In this document: piece by piece, positions 25,859 through 32,247 of the stretch
Numbering within the stretch: the stretch's first letter is position 1
Layout of the letters: every line of letters starts with the position of its first letter
Assembly (NCBI GenBank): GCA_946541275.1
Contig: CAMNJH010000009.1
Coordinates: 1-32,247, forward strand
DNA: 32,247 nt
Reading direction: 5' to 3'
Origin: an uncultured Prevotellaceae bacterium
Lineage (GTDB): Bacteria > Bacteroidota > Bacteroidia > Bacteroidales > Bacteroidaceae
Notes under the pieces: generated by a model
The model's input: the letters and a program-made list of their open reading frames with translations, nothing else
Database searches by the model: none
Told to the model about the DNA's origin: nothing
Made by a program: the position numbers and the translations under genes

Positions 25859-26818
25859 CTAGTCTATTCTTTCTGCCAGTTTTTTGAATTGTCCAAAATA
25901 TTTTCTGGCCTCCTGCTCACCTACGCTAATCATGTGCTGCATGCTCTGGTTGCCAAAGCTGGAGGCGTCATAATCGGGTAGGGGAGGATTGATATAAATT
26001 TCGCAGTGCTGCCTGTTTTCGTTGTATTTCGTGATGTCGGGGCGGGAAAAAATCCAGTTGGCCACGGCGCCAAGTCCTAGGACGTCAGCTATATCAGTAA
26101 TGATATTCTCAGTTTTCTCCCTGTTCTTGGGGCGGTTCTGCTGTAAGTCAACGGCGATGACGATGTCGGCTCCCATTTGTCGAACCACGTCCACTGGCAG
26201 ATTGTTCATCATGCCGCCGTCAACCAGCTGCTCACCGTTAACTACTACGGGTTTGAAAATGCCCGGTATGGCCATTGAGGCGCGGATGGCTCTTGGCAGC
26301 ACACCTTTGCTGAGTACCACTTCCTCTGCCTTGAACATAGAGGCGGCCACACAGCGGAAGGGAATCTTCAGACAGTCAAACTCCACGCAGCCCTTTGATG
26401 CCATCATGGAATCGATAGTCTGTTCCACGCGTCCTCCCCTGAACACGCCAAACGCCATGTTGTTTTGGTCAATGACAGGAAAACCAAAGATGTAGGCAAT
26501 ACCATCTTGATATTTGTATGGTTCGCCGCTCAGGTCTTCGCGCCGGTCGGTGAGCAGTGACAGCCATTCCTGCTGGCAGAACAACTGCGACAGCTCATGG
26601 GCAGAATAGCCAGTAGCATAAAGCCCCCCAACGACGGCGCCGATACTGGTACCAGCTATGTAATCGGGGCGGATGCCTGCTTCTTCCAGCACTTTCAGTA
26701 CACCTACCTCAGCACCACCTTTAGCACCTCCACCTCCCAACACAAGCCCAATCTTGGGGCGTTGTGCTTGGGAGGTGAGAGCGAAAAGAAGTAGTAATGA
26801 AAGAAATGCTCTTTTCAA
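25859..26818 (-). CDS. Secreted patatin-like phospholipase
   Basis: A 319-aa lipid acyl hydrolase with a signal peptide (MKRAFLSLLLLFALTSQAQ). The patatin catalytic dyad is intact: oxyanion loop LVLGGGGAKGGAEVG, nucleophile Ser in GTSIG (about residue 62) and Asp in DGGMMNNLP (about residue 197). It resembles the N-terminal catalytic part of the RssA/NTE and PlpD group; no beta-barrel domain is attached, so it may be periplasmic or surface-associated. It sits between a secreted protein gene (15 nt upstream) and the kinase gene (9 nt downstream). Confidence 0.92.
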   Translation of the reverse strand: MKRAFLSLLLLFALTSQAQRPKIGLVLGGGGAKGGAEVGVLKVLEEAGIRPDYIAGTSIGAVVGGLYATGYSAHELSQLFCQQEWLSLLTDRREDLSGEPYKYQDGIAYIFGFPVIDQNNMAFGVFRGGRVEQTIDSMMASKGCVEFDCLKIPFRCVAASMFKAEEVVLSKGVLPRAIRASMAIPGIFKPVVVNGEQLVDGGMMNNLPVDVVRQMGADIVIAVDLQQNRPKNREKTENIITDIADVLGLGAVANWIFSRPDITKYNENRQHCEIYINPPLPDYDASSFGNQSMQHMISVGEQEARKYFGQFKKLAERID

Positions 26819-26833
26819 AACTTTTCCTGATAG

Positions 26834-27613
26834 TTACTTCACCAAAATCTTCTGTCCTTTGACAATGTAGACAGCGGGGCGCAGCTGATAGATGTTAGAG
26901 GCGGGAATCTGCGAAGCCACCTTTGCGCCGGCGGTGTTGTAGACGTCAATCAGTTCGTTCTGTCCGGCAATGGCACTGATGCTGGTAGCCTCTCCGTAGC
27001 CCAGATGCTGGGCAGTGAGCTGCTTGCTGGTGCCCGATGACAGGCGGATGAAGCACCGAGTGGCATAGAAGCCGGAAGTCTTCTCCAAGCCTACAGAGAC
27101 GAATTTTACCTCGCTGTTATCGCGGGCCAGCACGCCATAGAGTCCGTCGCCCTCGGTGTGTACGCGGGCAGCCTCCATGGTCACGGTTTCGCCGTTCTGT
27201 GTGGTGAATGTCAGGGCAGCCTGACCATCAGTGATTTCCTTCTCAGCCAAAACCTTCTTTGTGCAGGGTTCGCCGGTGTAGTAGAGCATATAAGGCGTGT
27301 TGGCCTTCAGACCTTCAGCCTTGCAGTTGATGAAGTTGAGGGTCACGCCGTTGGCATTATCCTCTACACTGGCCATGCGTTCCAAACGGCAGTCGGAACC
27401 GAAGTTCTCGTTCAGTTCCTGCTCGCTCATATCGAAGGGCAAGGCAATGGTGTTCCAGCCAGTGAACACATAGCGGTTCACAGTTACGTTGCATACTTTG
27501 CCATCGTACCTGGCCAGATTTGTGCCATTGTACGTGTTCAGATACAATTTCTCCTGAGCCTGTGCGCCCAAGGAGAGGGCAGCCATTGCTGCAATGAAAA
27601 ACAACTTCTTCAT
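26834..27613 (-). CDS. Secreted protein with T9SS-like C-terminal tail
   Basis: A 259-aa protein of unknown function. The signal peptide is MKKLFFIAAMAALSLGAQAQ, cut after AQA. The middle (about 30-190) is beta-rich (VTVNRYVFTGWNTIALPF and ANTPYMLYYTG), a pattern common in Prevotella surface proteins. The final 40 residues, with IDVYNTAGAKV, LRPAVYIVKGQKILVK and no further sequence, resemble the type A sorting domain recognised by the type IX secretion system, so surface export is inferred. It lies between the MFS gene (31 nt) and patatin gene (15 nt). Confidence 0.75.
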   Translation of the reverse strand: MKKLFFIAAMAALSLGAQAQEKLYLNTYNGTNLARYDGKVCNVTVNRYVFTGWNTIALPFDMSEQELNENFGSDCRLERMASVEDNANGVTLNFINCKAEGLKANTPYMLYYTGEPCTKKVLAEKEITDGQAALTFTTQNGETVTMEAARVHTEGDGLYGVLARDNSEVKFVSVGLEKTSGFYATRCFIRLSSGTSKQLTAQHLGYGEATSISAIAGQNELIDVYNTAGAKVASQIPASNIYQLRPAVYIVKGQKILVK

Positions 27614-27644
27614 AACGTGTGAATTTTAAAATGTTAATAGCTTT

Positions 27645-29387
27645 TTACTTAATATTTGGTTCCTCCAGACCCAATCCTTTCTTCTTGTCAACAACCTTCA
27701 GCACCAGCCCCAGCACCAGTGCAGCTATGCCCAAGCAAGCCAGCATGACCAGAGGGGCGGTGTAGTCGTACTGCACGGCTATCTGCTCTGAAATAGCAGA
27801 AATCTTGTCCTGCGACTCCTGCAGCGTCATGCTACCCGCTTCGACAGCCTGCTTGGCAGCGATTTTCTCTGCGCTGAGCTGTGCCACCAGCTCAGGATTA
27901 GTGCTGTCGAGCACCTTGCCGATGAGCAGTGGGAAGAGCCATAGACCGATGTTCTGAATCCAGAAGATGAGAGCATAGGCTGAGCCGATAATCTTCTGCT
28001 CCACCAGTTTGGGCACGCTGGGCCACAGCGAGGCGGGCACCAGTGAGAACGATGCGCCGAGCACCAGGATGGTGATGTAGGCCACGATGACACCTCCCAC
28101 GCCAGCGCCCTTGAACAGGGGCAGGATGAAGGCAAAAGTGAGGTGACAGCCAATGAGTAGCAGCGAGCCCAGCACGAGCATGGAGGCTGCCTTGCCCTTA
28201 TGGTCGACATAGCCGCCAAGAATGGGGGTGATGAGCACGGCCAGCAGGGGGAACACAGCGAAGATGGCCTCGGCCGACTGGCGCATGTAGCCCATGTAGC
28301 AGTAGGTGACGAGGGCTGCTATCGAAATGGCTAGAAGGGTGTACTTGCGGCCCTTTTCCTTCTGGAAGTTGCTGGCAAATCCTGCGGCGGCCACCACGAG
28401 CATGATGAGATACTGCACGATGGTGACTGACGAGCCGGCCCAGAAGGAGCCGTCCTCGGGCTTCGTCAGGGTGAGGTTACACTGCAGCATGTTGACGGCA
28501 TACTTCTGGAAGGGGAAGATGGCCGAGTAGTAGAGCACACAGAGCAGTGCCACCAGCCAGAAGCCGCTGGAGGTGAGAATCTGTCCGATATCGCTGATCT
28601 TGAATGGGTCGTCCTTCTCCTCGGCCTCGCCCGTCTGTGCGTCCAGCTTCCTGTCCATGACGAAGTAGACGATGGCCATCATGAGAGCGATGCACATCAA
28701 CACCACGCCGAAGGCAACAGCACGGCTGACGCTGATGCTGCCACCCAAGCGGGCGAAGTAAGGCGAGAAAATCATGCACGTGGCCACGCCCAGACGGGCC
28801 AGGGCCATCTCACTGCCCATGGCCAGGGCCATCTCACGACCCTTGAACCACTTCACGATGCCACGGCTCACGGTGATGCCTGCCATCTCGCAGCCACAGC
28901 CGAAAATCATGAAGCCGCAGGCAGCGAACTTGGCTGAGGCGGGCATGCCCTCATAGAAAGGACTCACGCCCAGCTCGTCGAAGAGGGGGATATAGTTCAG
29001 ATTGTTAGTGAACCAATTATAGAGGTCGGTGTGTTGCCCAGCCTCGTCAACGCCCACAAAGCCGTCGCTCACGGCATACCATTTGATGACAGCGCCAACA
29101 AGCATGGTGATGGTTGAGAGCACCATAGTGAAGCGCACACCCATCTTGTCAAGGATGATTCCTGCGAAGATCAGGAAGAATGCGAATACGTTCAAGAAAA
29201 CCTCAGAGCCCTGCATAGTGCCGAAGGCGGTGGAGTCCCATCCGCGTTCAGAGAGCATCAGGTCCTTGATGGGCGAGAGGATGTCCATGAAAATATAGCT
29301 GCAGAACATGGCCAGAGCCAACAGCAGCAGTGCCGTCCAGCGCATGGCGGCAGAATCACGTAGCGTCTTTTGGATAGTTTGAGACAT
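27645..29387 (-). CDS. Large MFS transporter, substrate unknown
   Basis: A 580-aa inner-membrane transporter with about 12 hydrophobic segments. The MFS motif between helices 2 and 3 is seen as GIILDKMGVRFTM. It is longer than the usual 400-450 aa because of a first extracytoplasmic loop (about 108-155), a charged central loop (about 243-270) and a roughly 50-residue coiled insertion (AQLSAEKIAAKQAVEAGSM) before the last helix. The start is MSQTIQKTLRDSAAM. rpiB lies upstream across a 126-bp heptamer repeat tract, which suggests a pentose or sugar-related substrate, but this is only context. Confidence 0.85.
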   Translation of the reverse strand: MSQTIQKTLRDSAAMRWTALLLLALAMFCSYIFMDILSPIKDLMLSERGWDSTAFGTMQGSEVFLNVFAFFLIFAGIILDKMGVRFTMVLSTITMLVGAVIKWYAVSDGFVGVDEAGQHTDLYNWFTNNLNYIPLFDELGVSPFYEGMPASAKFAACGFMIFGCGCEMAGITVSRGIVKWFKGREMALAMGSEMALARLGVATCMIFSPYFARLGGSISVSRAVAFGVVLMCIALMMAIVYFVMDRKLDAQTGEAEEKDDPFKISDIGQILTSSGFWLVALLCVLYYSAIFPFQKYAVNMLQCNLTLTKPEDGSFWAGSSVTIVQYLIMLVVAAAGFASNFQKEKGRKYTLLAISIAALVTYCYMGYMRQSAEAIFAVFPLLAVLITPILGGYVDHKGKAASMLVLGSLLLIGCHLTFAFILPLFKGAGVGGVIVAYITILVLGASFSLVPASLWPSVPKLVEQKIIGSAYALIFWIQNIGLWLFPLLIGKVLDSTNPELVAQLSAEKIAAKQAVEAGSMTLQESQDKISAISEQIAVQYDYTAPLVMLACLGIAALVLGLVLKVVDKKKGLGLEEPNIK

Positions 29388-29391
29388 TATT

Positions 29392-29517
29392 CAATAACCG
29401 TTAACCAATAACCAATAAACAATAAACAATTACCAATAACCAATTACCAATAACCATTAACCATTAACCAATAACCAATAACCGATAGCCGATAACCAAT
29501 AATCGATAGCCGTTAAT
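29392..29517. repeat. Heptamer tandem repeat, 18 units in perfect register
   Basis: The spacer between the MFS start (29387) and rpiB is built wholly of 7-bp units with consensus CAATAAC. The units read CAATAAC, CGTTAAC, CAATAAC, CAATAAA and so on, 18 units without any indel. The last unit (29511-29517) contains the rpiB stop codon. Variants are mainly CATTAAC, CAATTAC, CGATAGC and CGATAAC. On the transcribed strand it reads GTTATTG. Slippage here would change the rpiB-MFS spacing. Confidence 0.9.
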
Positions 29518-29959
29518 CCATCTTTACCGGTATTTTATCTATTCTCTTCTGGTGGCGTCCACCCTCAAAGTCGGTGGCAAAGTATTCGTCCATGATCTTC
29601 CGGGCCATGTCCTCGTCAATGAAGCGGCCAGGCATCACCAGCACATTGGCATTGTTATGCTGACGGATGAGATGGGCAATCTCAGGAATCCAGCACAAGC
29701 CGGCGCGTATCGACTGGTGCTTATTCAGCGTCATGTTGATACCCTCGCCGCTGCCGCAGATGGCAATGCCGGGGTACACCTCGCCCTGCTCGATGCCGCG
29801 GGCAAGCGCATGGCCGAAGTCACTGTAGTCGCAGCTATCCTCGGTGTAGGTGCCGTAGTCCTTATACTCGTACCCTTTCTCCTCCAGGTACTTCTTCACA
29901 AACTGTTTCAGTGCAAAGCCTGCATGATCGCTGGCCAGACCGATTGTTTTTATTTCCAT
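29513..29959 (-). CDS. rpiB: Ribose-5-phosphate isomerase B
   Basis: Interconverts ribose 5-phosphate and ribulose 5-phosphate (RpiB/LacAB family; some members also act on allose 6-phosphate). The 148-aa protein has IGLASDHAGFALKQF (phosphate-binding His region), DYSDFGHALARGI, and GIAICGSGEGINMTLNKHQ with the catalytic Cys, plus the NVLVMPGRFI segment. Transketolase lies 1.6 kb upstream on the same strand, so both serve the non-oxidative pentose phosphate branch. A consensus promoter with a start-site inverted repeat lies upstream. Its stop falls within the heptamer repeat tract. Confidence 0.95.
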   Translation of the reverse strand: MEIKTIGLASDHAGFALKQFVKKYLEEKGYEYKDYGTYTEDSCDYSDFGHALARGIEQGEVYPGIAICGSGEGINMTLNKHQSIRAGLCWIPEIAHLIRQHNNANVLVMPGRFIDEDMARKIMDEYFATDFEGGRHQKRIDKIPVKMD

Positions 29960-30017
29960 AGTGTGATGTATGTTTATTTATTATAGTCTCACCTGCCGTT
30001 ATTCTCAATTTACCTAT

Positions 30018-30036
30018 TAACAGCTTACAACTGTTA
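30018..30036. promoter_or_regulatory. Inverted repeat at the rpiB transcription start, candidate operator
   Basis: TAACAG (30018-30023) and CTGTTA (30031-30036) form a perfect 6-bp inverted repeat with a 7-bp centre. It lies directly at the predicted rpiB start site, where a repressor would block transcription, or it would form a weak 5' hairpin. Confidence 0.35.
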
Positions 30037-30042
30037 GTGCTG

Positions 30043-30072
30043 CAAAGTTACACAAAAGTTTCTGAACAGCAA
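30043..30072 (-). promoter_or_regulatory. Promoter of rpiB
   Basis: On the minus strand TAACTTTG (30043-30050) and TTG (30070-30072, within TTTTG) are separated by 19 bp, an excellent Bacteroidetes match. The start site is expected near 30036, with a leader of about 77 nt. Confidence 0.7.
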
Positions 30073-30126
30073 AACAATCTCCACTTTTTTCTTTTATGGT
30101 TACGGAAAAAGCCTTTGTTATCAATG

Positions 30127-30161
30127 AAAAAGGCAGGCTCCCATTCGGAAACCTGTCTTTT
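30127..30161. terminator. Possible bidirectional terminator hairpin
   Basis: AAAAAGGCAGGCT (30127-30139) faces AACCTGTCTTTT (30150-30161) with a 10-nt loop; the stem has one mismatch and one G-U pair and T-runs on both strands. It lies between the 62-aa secreted peptide gene and the rpiB promoter. Confidence 0.5.
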
Positions 30162-30187
30162 CACAATGATTGAGAGGAGACTTAAAA

Positions 30188-30206
30188 CACTTCTTCGTTC
30201 GAAGTG
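30188..30206 (-). terminator. Short terminator-like hairpin after the 62-aa ORF
   Basis: CACTTC (30188-30193) pairs with GAAGTG (30201-30206) around a 7-nt loop, followed on the minus strand by TTTTA. It is 20 nt after the stop of the small secreted peptide gene. Confidence 0.45.
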
Positions 30207-30225
30207 CTAAGTTGGCGTGATAGCC

Positions 30226-30414
30226 TTACTGGGAAAGCTTGCTGATCACCTCCTCCAGTGTGTAGGGTACCGTCACTTTGTAGTTCGCATCAGCATAGTT
30301 TCCACCTTTAGTTAATTTCTTGACGTCCTCAATAGTAGGATTGTTCTGTGCAAAAGCACAAGTGGTAAATAAAAGCATCAATGCTGTTATACCAAAACTA
30401 AAACATCTTTTCAT
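30226..30414 (-). CDS. Small secreted peptide (62 aa)
   Basis: Encodes MKRCFSFGITALMLLFTTC followed by AFAQ, a clear signal peptide with cleavage after AFA, leaving a mature peptide of about 40 residues (NPTIEDVKKLTKGGNYADAN and YKVTVPYTLEEVISKLSQ, cited in pieces). I recognise no family. A -7 element about 70 bp upstream and a hairpin 20 nt downstream frame it as its own transcription unit, and base composition of the frame is normal, so I believe it is expressed. Function unknown; the mature part is short and hydrophilic. Confidence 0.6.
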   Translation of the reverse strand: MKRCFSFGITALMLLFTTCAFAQNNPTIEDVKKLTKGGNYADANYKVTVPYTLEEVISKLSQ

Positions 30415-30481
30415 TATTATAATTTGTTAAATTTTAGTTTTAGCCTACATCCTTTAAAGCGATTCGGCTTTTCTTTTTGTG

Positions 30482-30489
30482 CAAAGTTA
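30482..30489 (-). promoter_or_regulatory. Candidate -7 element for the 62-aa secreted peptide
   Basis: TAACTTTG on the minus strand matches TAnnTTTG and is the same octamer as in the rpiB promoter. No TTG lies at 19-20 bp upstream. The leader would be about 60 nt. Confidence 0.4.
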
Positions 30490-30688
30490 ATTGTTTTTTC
30501 AGACAATGAGGAGGTCTACGTTGGTTCTTATCTGGTTCTTTTTACTTTGTCTTTTCCTCCATCATTTGTGGAAGATTAGTTACCTATTCGCATGTTTCAA
30601 ATTCGCCGTTCAGCTTTGTCGCGTCGCGAGAACTTTTAGTGGTTGAGAGGCAAGAAAATGGCTACAATTTTTCTTTTCAGTGCTGTGC

Positions 30689-31105
30689 AACCCTTCACAA
30701 TCAGCATAACTGCTTATGTTTCAGTGAGATTCAGTGAAGGGTTGTTCTCGTTGTGATAAACAATCATCATTCACCTATTGCCAAAGAAAGGAACTGGAGA
30801 AAGGTTGGATTCTTATCGGAAAATCTTGGCTCATCACACAAAAAAAGGACGCCGCCCCATGGGAAAATGTCGGCCTCCCATGAAAAAAAGTCGGCCCCCC
30901 ATAAGGAAGAGTCAACGATTTTTTGTAGAAAGCAAAAACCATGTAATAAGTTAGGAGTTAAGAGTGGAGTGGAGGAGTGTAGACAATAGGCTAAACCATT
31001 CAGGCACCAGCAAACTCCTAACTCCTAGCGCGTAACTCCTAACTCAGATATACCCTTCACTTCAACATGTTGAATTCCAGTGGTTTACTATTAAGGTGAA
31101 GGGTT
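30689..31105. repeat. Composite repeat element, copy 2 (two 55-bp modules around 21-bp repeats)
   Basis: Second copy of the element at 11368-11645. Module B (30689-30743) has arms AACCCTTCAC and GTGAAGGGTT spaced by 35 bp. Module C (31051-31105) has arms TACCCTTCAC and GTGAAGGGTT spaced by 35 bp, and is followed by a T-run. Between them, 30848-30910 is three exact 21-bp units, with a degenerate fourth at 30827-30847. C agrees with module A of copy 1 at 19 of 35 core positions. The orientation of B is supported only weakly (13 of 35 against C when reversed). Copy 2 is longer because of an added stretch after the repeats that holds the 11-bp inverted repeat. Confidence 0.7.
30950..31043. repeat. 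11-bp inverted repeat inside composite element 2
   Basis: GTTAGGAGTTA (30950-30960) is matched exactly by TAACTCCTAAC (31033-31043); further AACTCCTAACTCC copies lie around 31014-31026. It has the look of a small insertion with repeated ends within the larger element. Confidence 0.5.
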
Positions 31106-31202
31106 TTTTGAAAAGTAGTTTTCGGGTTTGTTAGAGCACTGTCTTTCCATCAGTTTCTCGAAGTGGTACTTTGGTACACTTTTTCAAACGAAAAACAAAC
31201 AT

Positions 31203-31265
31203 GAGGGTGTGTCAAAATGCAAATTCACAACTTAACGACTTTCAATCTGTAAGTTGAGCACCCTC
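31203..31265. repeat. 63-bp segment with GAGGGTG inverted ends, possible insertion-sequence remnant
   Basis: GAGGGTG (31203-31209) and CACCCTC (31259-31265) are terminal inverted repeats. The left end continues TGTCAAAATGC, which recalls the ends of several transposon families (recollection only). Inside, ACTTA and TAAGT form a smaller inverted pair. No transposase fragment is present. The right end coincides with the stop of the ORF that follows transketolase. Confidence 0.35.
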
Positions 31266-31573
31266 TAAAAGCAAAGAAAAAGCCATTTCCTGACTCGAAA
31301 ATGAGTTTGGGAATGGCCTTTTCTTATTGGGAAGTGGATGTTGGTGATGAGCAAACACTCGCGAAAGGCATTCTGGTCGAGCTCGCGGATAAAGAACGTC
31401 TGCTGCAAATACTCAGGCCGCAGCGCCTTCCGGAAATAGTAGCAGCCGTCACGACATACCTTATAGAAGATATGGTGGCGGCTGCCTGTGATTAAAGCCA
31501 ACTGCTCAGCATGCTCGTTGGCATGTGAGGCAGTTGGCTGAATGAAATCAGATTCTTCTTCGTTGAAAAGCAT
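31265..31573 (-). CDS. Short ORF after transketolase, possible truncated protein-kinase N-lobe
   Basis: A 102-aa ORF whose ATG directly follows the tkt stop codon. The segment HHIFYKVCRDGCYYFRKALR then PEYLQQTFFIREL and AFRECLLITNIHFPI resembles the N-lobe of Bacteroidetes Ser/Thr kinase-like proteins: beta strands, a Lys in FRKALRPEY and a helix-C Glu in FREC. Nothing after helix C is present; the C-terminal 15 or so codons are encoded by the tkt terminator hairpin and the stop lies in a 63-bp repeat. It is either a short real gene or a decayed kinase gene. The kinase link is from memory and uncertain. Confidence 0.45.
   Translation of the reverse strand: MLFNEEESDFIQPTASHANEHAEQLALITGSRHHIFYKVCRDGCYYFRKALRPEYLQQTFFIRELDQNAFRECLLITNIHFPIRKGHSQTHFRVRKWLFLCF
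31277..31322. terminator. Terminator hairpin after the tkt transcription unit
   Basis: AAAAAGCCATTTCC (31277-31290) pairs with GGGAATGGCCTTTT (31309-31322), with a small inner CTC/GAG pair. U-runs follow on both strands, so it can end transcription in both directions. It lies inside the last codons of the ORF that follows tkt. Confidence 0.7.
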
Positions 31574-32247
31574 TTATGCCAGCAGCTTCTTCACCTGCTC
31601 GTAGACGTTCTGGCCGTTGTAGCCCAGCTTCTCGTCGAGCACCTTGTAGGGAGCGCTGAAGCCGAAGCTCTGCAGACCCCATACGCAACCGTCGGCGCCT
31701 ACGAGACCTTCGAGGGTGACAGGCAGACCGGCAGTCATGCCGAACTTCTTCTTGCCAGCGGGCAGCACGCTCTGCTGATACTCCACGGGCTGGCTGCGGA
31801 ACAGGCCCTCAGAGGGAACGCTGACGATGCGCACCTTCACGCCGTCCTCGCGCAGCAGCTTGGCACCGGCCTCGAGGGTGCTGACCTCAGAACCGGAGGC
31901 AAGCAGAATGACATCGTAGTCCTCGTCGCTGCCGGCCACCACATAGGCACCCTTCTGGGCCTGACTGTAGTCATTGCCTTCGGGCAGGTTCTCGATGTTC
32001 TGGCGGCTGAAGATAAGGGCCGTCGGGGTGTCGACGTTCTCCATGGCCATGCGCCAGCAGACGGTGGTCTCCTCGGCGTCGGCAGGACGTACGACGAGCA
32101 TCGAGTTCTTGCCGTGGTGGTTCTTCAGCTTCTCCATCAGGCGGATCTGGGCTTCCTGCTCCACAGGCTCGTGGGTAGGACCATCCTCACCGACGCGGAA
32201 GGCATCGTGGGTCCAGATGAACTTCACGGGCAGCTCCATCAGGGCGG
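31574..32247 (-). CDS. tkt: Transketolase, C-terminal part (runs off right edge)
   Basis: Thiamine-diphosphate enzyme moving two-carbon units between pentose phosphate sugars. Only the last 223 or so residues are in the window, open to the right edge with no start codon of its own. The order is ALMELPVKFIWTHDAF, GVGEDGPTHEPVEQ (here VGEDGPTHEPVEQEAQIRLM, pyrimidine-domain signature), ALIFSRQN, LLASGSEVSTLEAGAKLL and SVPSEGLFRSQP, then the C-terminal domain ending with VKKLLA. Its internal Met at 32239 is not the start. rpiB lies downstream on the same strand. Confidence 0.96.
   Translation of the reverse strand, partial: ALMELPVKFIWTHDAFRVGEDGPTHEPVEQEAQIRLMEKLKNHHGKNSMLVVRPADAEETTVCWRMAMENVDTPTALIFSRQNIENLPEGNDYSQAQKGAYVVAGSDEDYDVILLASGSEVSTLEAGAKLLREDGVKVRIVSVPSEGLFRSQPVEYQQSVLPAGKKKFGMTAGLPVTLEGLVGADGCVWGLQSFGFSAPYKVLDEKLGYNGQNVYEQVKKLLA

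Noticed and set aside
29392..29517. CRISPR-like array
   Set aside because: Seven-bp units without spacers; a simple tandem repeat.
30415..30688. Hidden gene or RNA in the stretch between the 62-aa peptide and composite element 2
   Set aside because: Apart from the -7 element at 30482-30489 I see no frame with gene-like features, no long stem and no known RNA motif.
30753..30989. 78-aa plus ORF through the copy 2 repeats
   Set aside because: No promoter or flanking gene support; composition follows the 21-bp repeat. Kept only as the reading-frame observation.
31106..31202. Regulatory site between module C and the 63-bp repeat
   Set aside because: AT-rich sequence with a weak GGTAC pair only; nothing that can be supported.
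31203..31265. An intact insertion sequence
   Set aside because: Only 63 bp between the inverted ends and no transposase frame; listed as a repeat only.

Overview
The window is chromosomal DNA from a Bacteroidetes bacterium, most likely Prevotella or a close relative (inference). Nearly every upstream region with a recognisable promoter carries the Bacteroidetes signature TTG-N19/20-TAnnTTTG rather than an E. coli type -10. Shine-Dalgarno sequences are mostly absent. The gene set (GlucP-type sugar/H+ symporter with galK/galM, DUF4491, TPR-histidine kinase with an unusual response regulator, MORN/GH25 lipoprotein, T9SS-like tail) is typical of Bacteroidales. No tRNA, rRNA, CRISPR array, prophage or intact insertion sequence was seen.

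Layout. 1-1590: serine biosynthesis (serA partial, serC) on the minus strand, separated by a GC-rich repeat element. 1738-2619: gluQ on plus, divergent from serC. 2651-4377: a small membrane protein gene and a MORN+GH25 lipoprotein gene. 4498-8104: galactose operon galM - sugar transporter - galK. 8201-11263: grpE-dnaJ-folC. 11264-11780: divergent intergenic region holding composite repeat element 1. 11781-13628: kdgK, a 45-aa DUF4177 protein and eda, the lower Entner-Doudoroff steps for 2-keto-3-deoxygluconate (KDG). 13606-18153: a 1080-aa TPR/histidine-kinase-like protein overlapping eda, its response regulator and a membrane protein. 18208-20795: DUF4491 - rlmH - rsmG - metallo-hydrolase - mgtC on minus. 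20894-24811: tsaC-type gene, recN and a TPR/pseudo-protease on plus. 24815-29959: rpiB - MFS transporter - secreted protein - patatin - second KdgK-like kinase on minus. 29960-31264: gene-poor DNA with one 62-aa secreted peptide, several hairpins and composite repeat element 2. 31265-32247: the C-terminal part of transketolase followed by a small ORF that may be a truncated kinase N-lobe.

How the genes work together. The central theme is sugar entry into core metabolism: galactose uptake, mutarotation and phosphorylation; KDG phosphorylation and KDPG cleavage; and the pentose phosphate enzymes rpiB and tkt. The two-component genes overlap eda directly, so the sensor is probably expressed with KDG catabolism (inference). 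The rest is housekeeping: chaperones, folate, ribosomal RNA methylation, t6A and DNA repair.

The most unusual structure is a family of 55-bp modules with 10-bp inverted arms exactly 35 bp apart. There are four copies, arranged as two pairs, and each pair brackets an array of 21-bp repeats that stays open in one reading frame. Next are an 18-unit perfect-register heptamer tract between rpiB and the MFS gene, and the tandem kinase whose ATP-binding and histidine motifs seem to sit in different halves of the protein.
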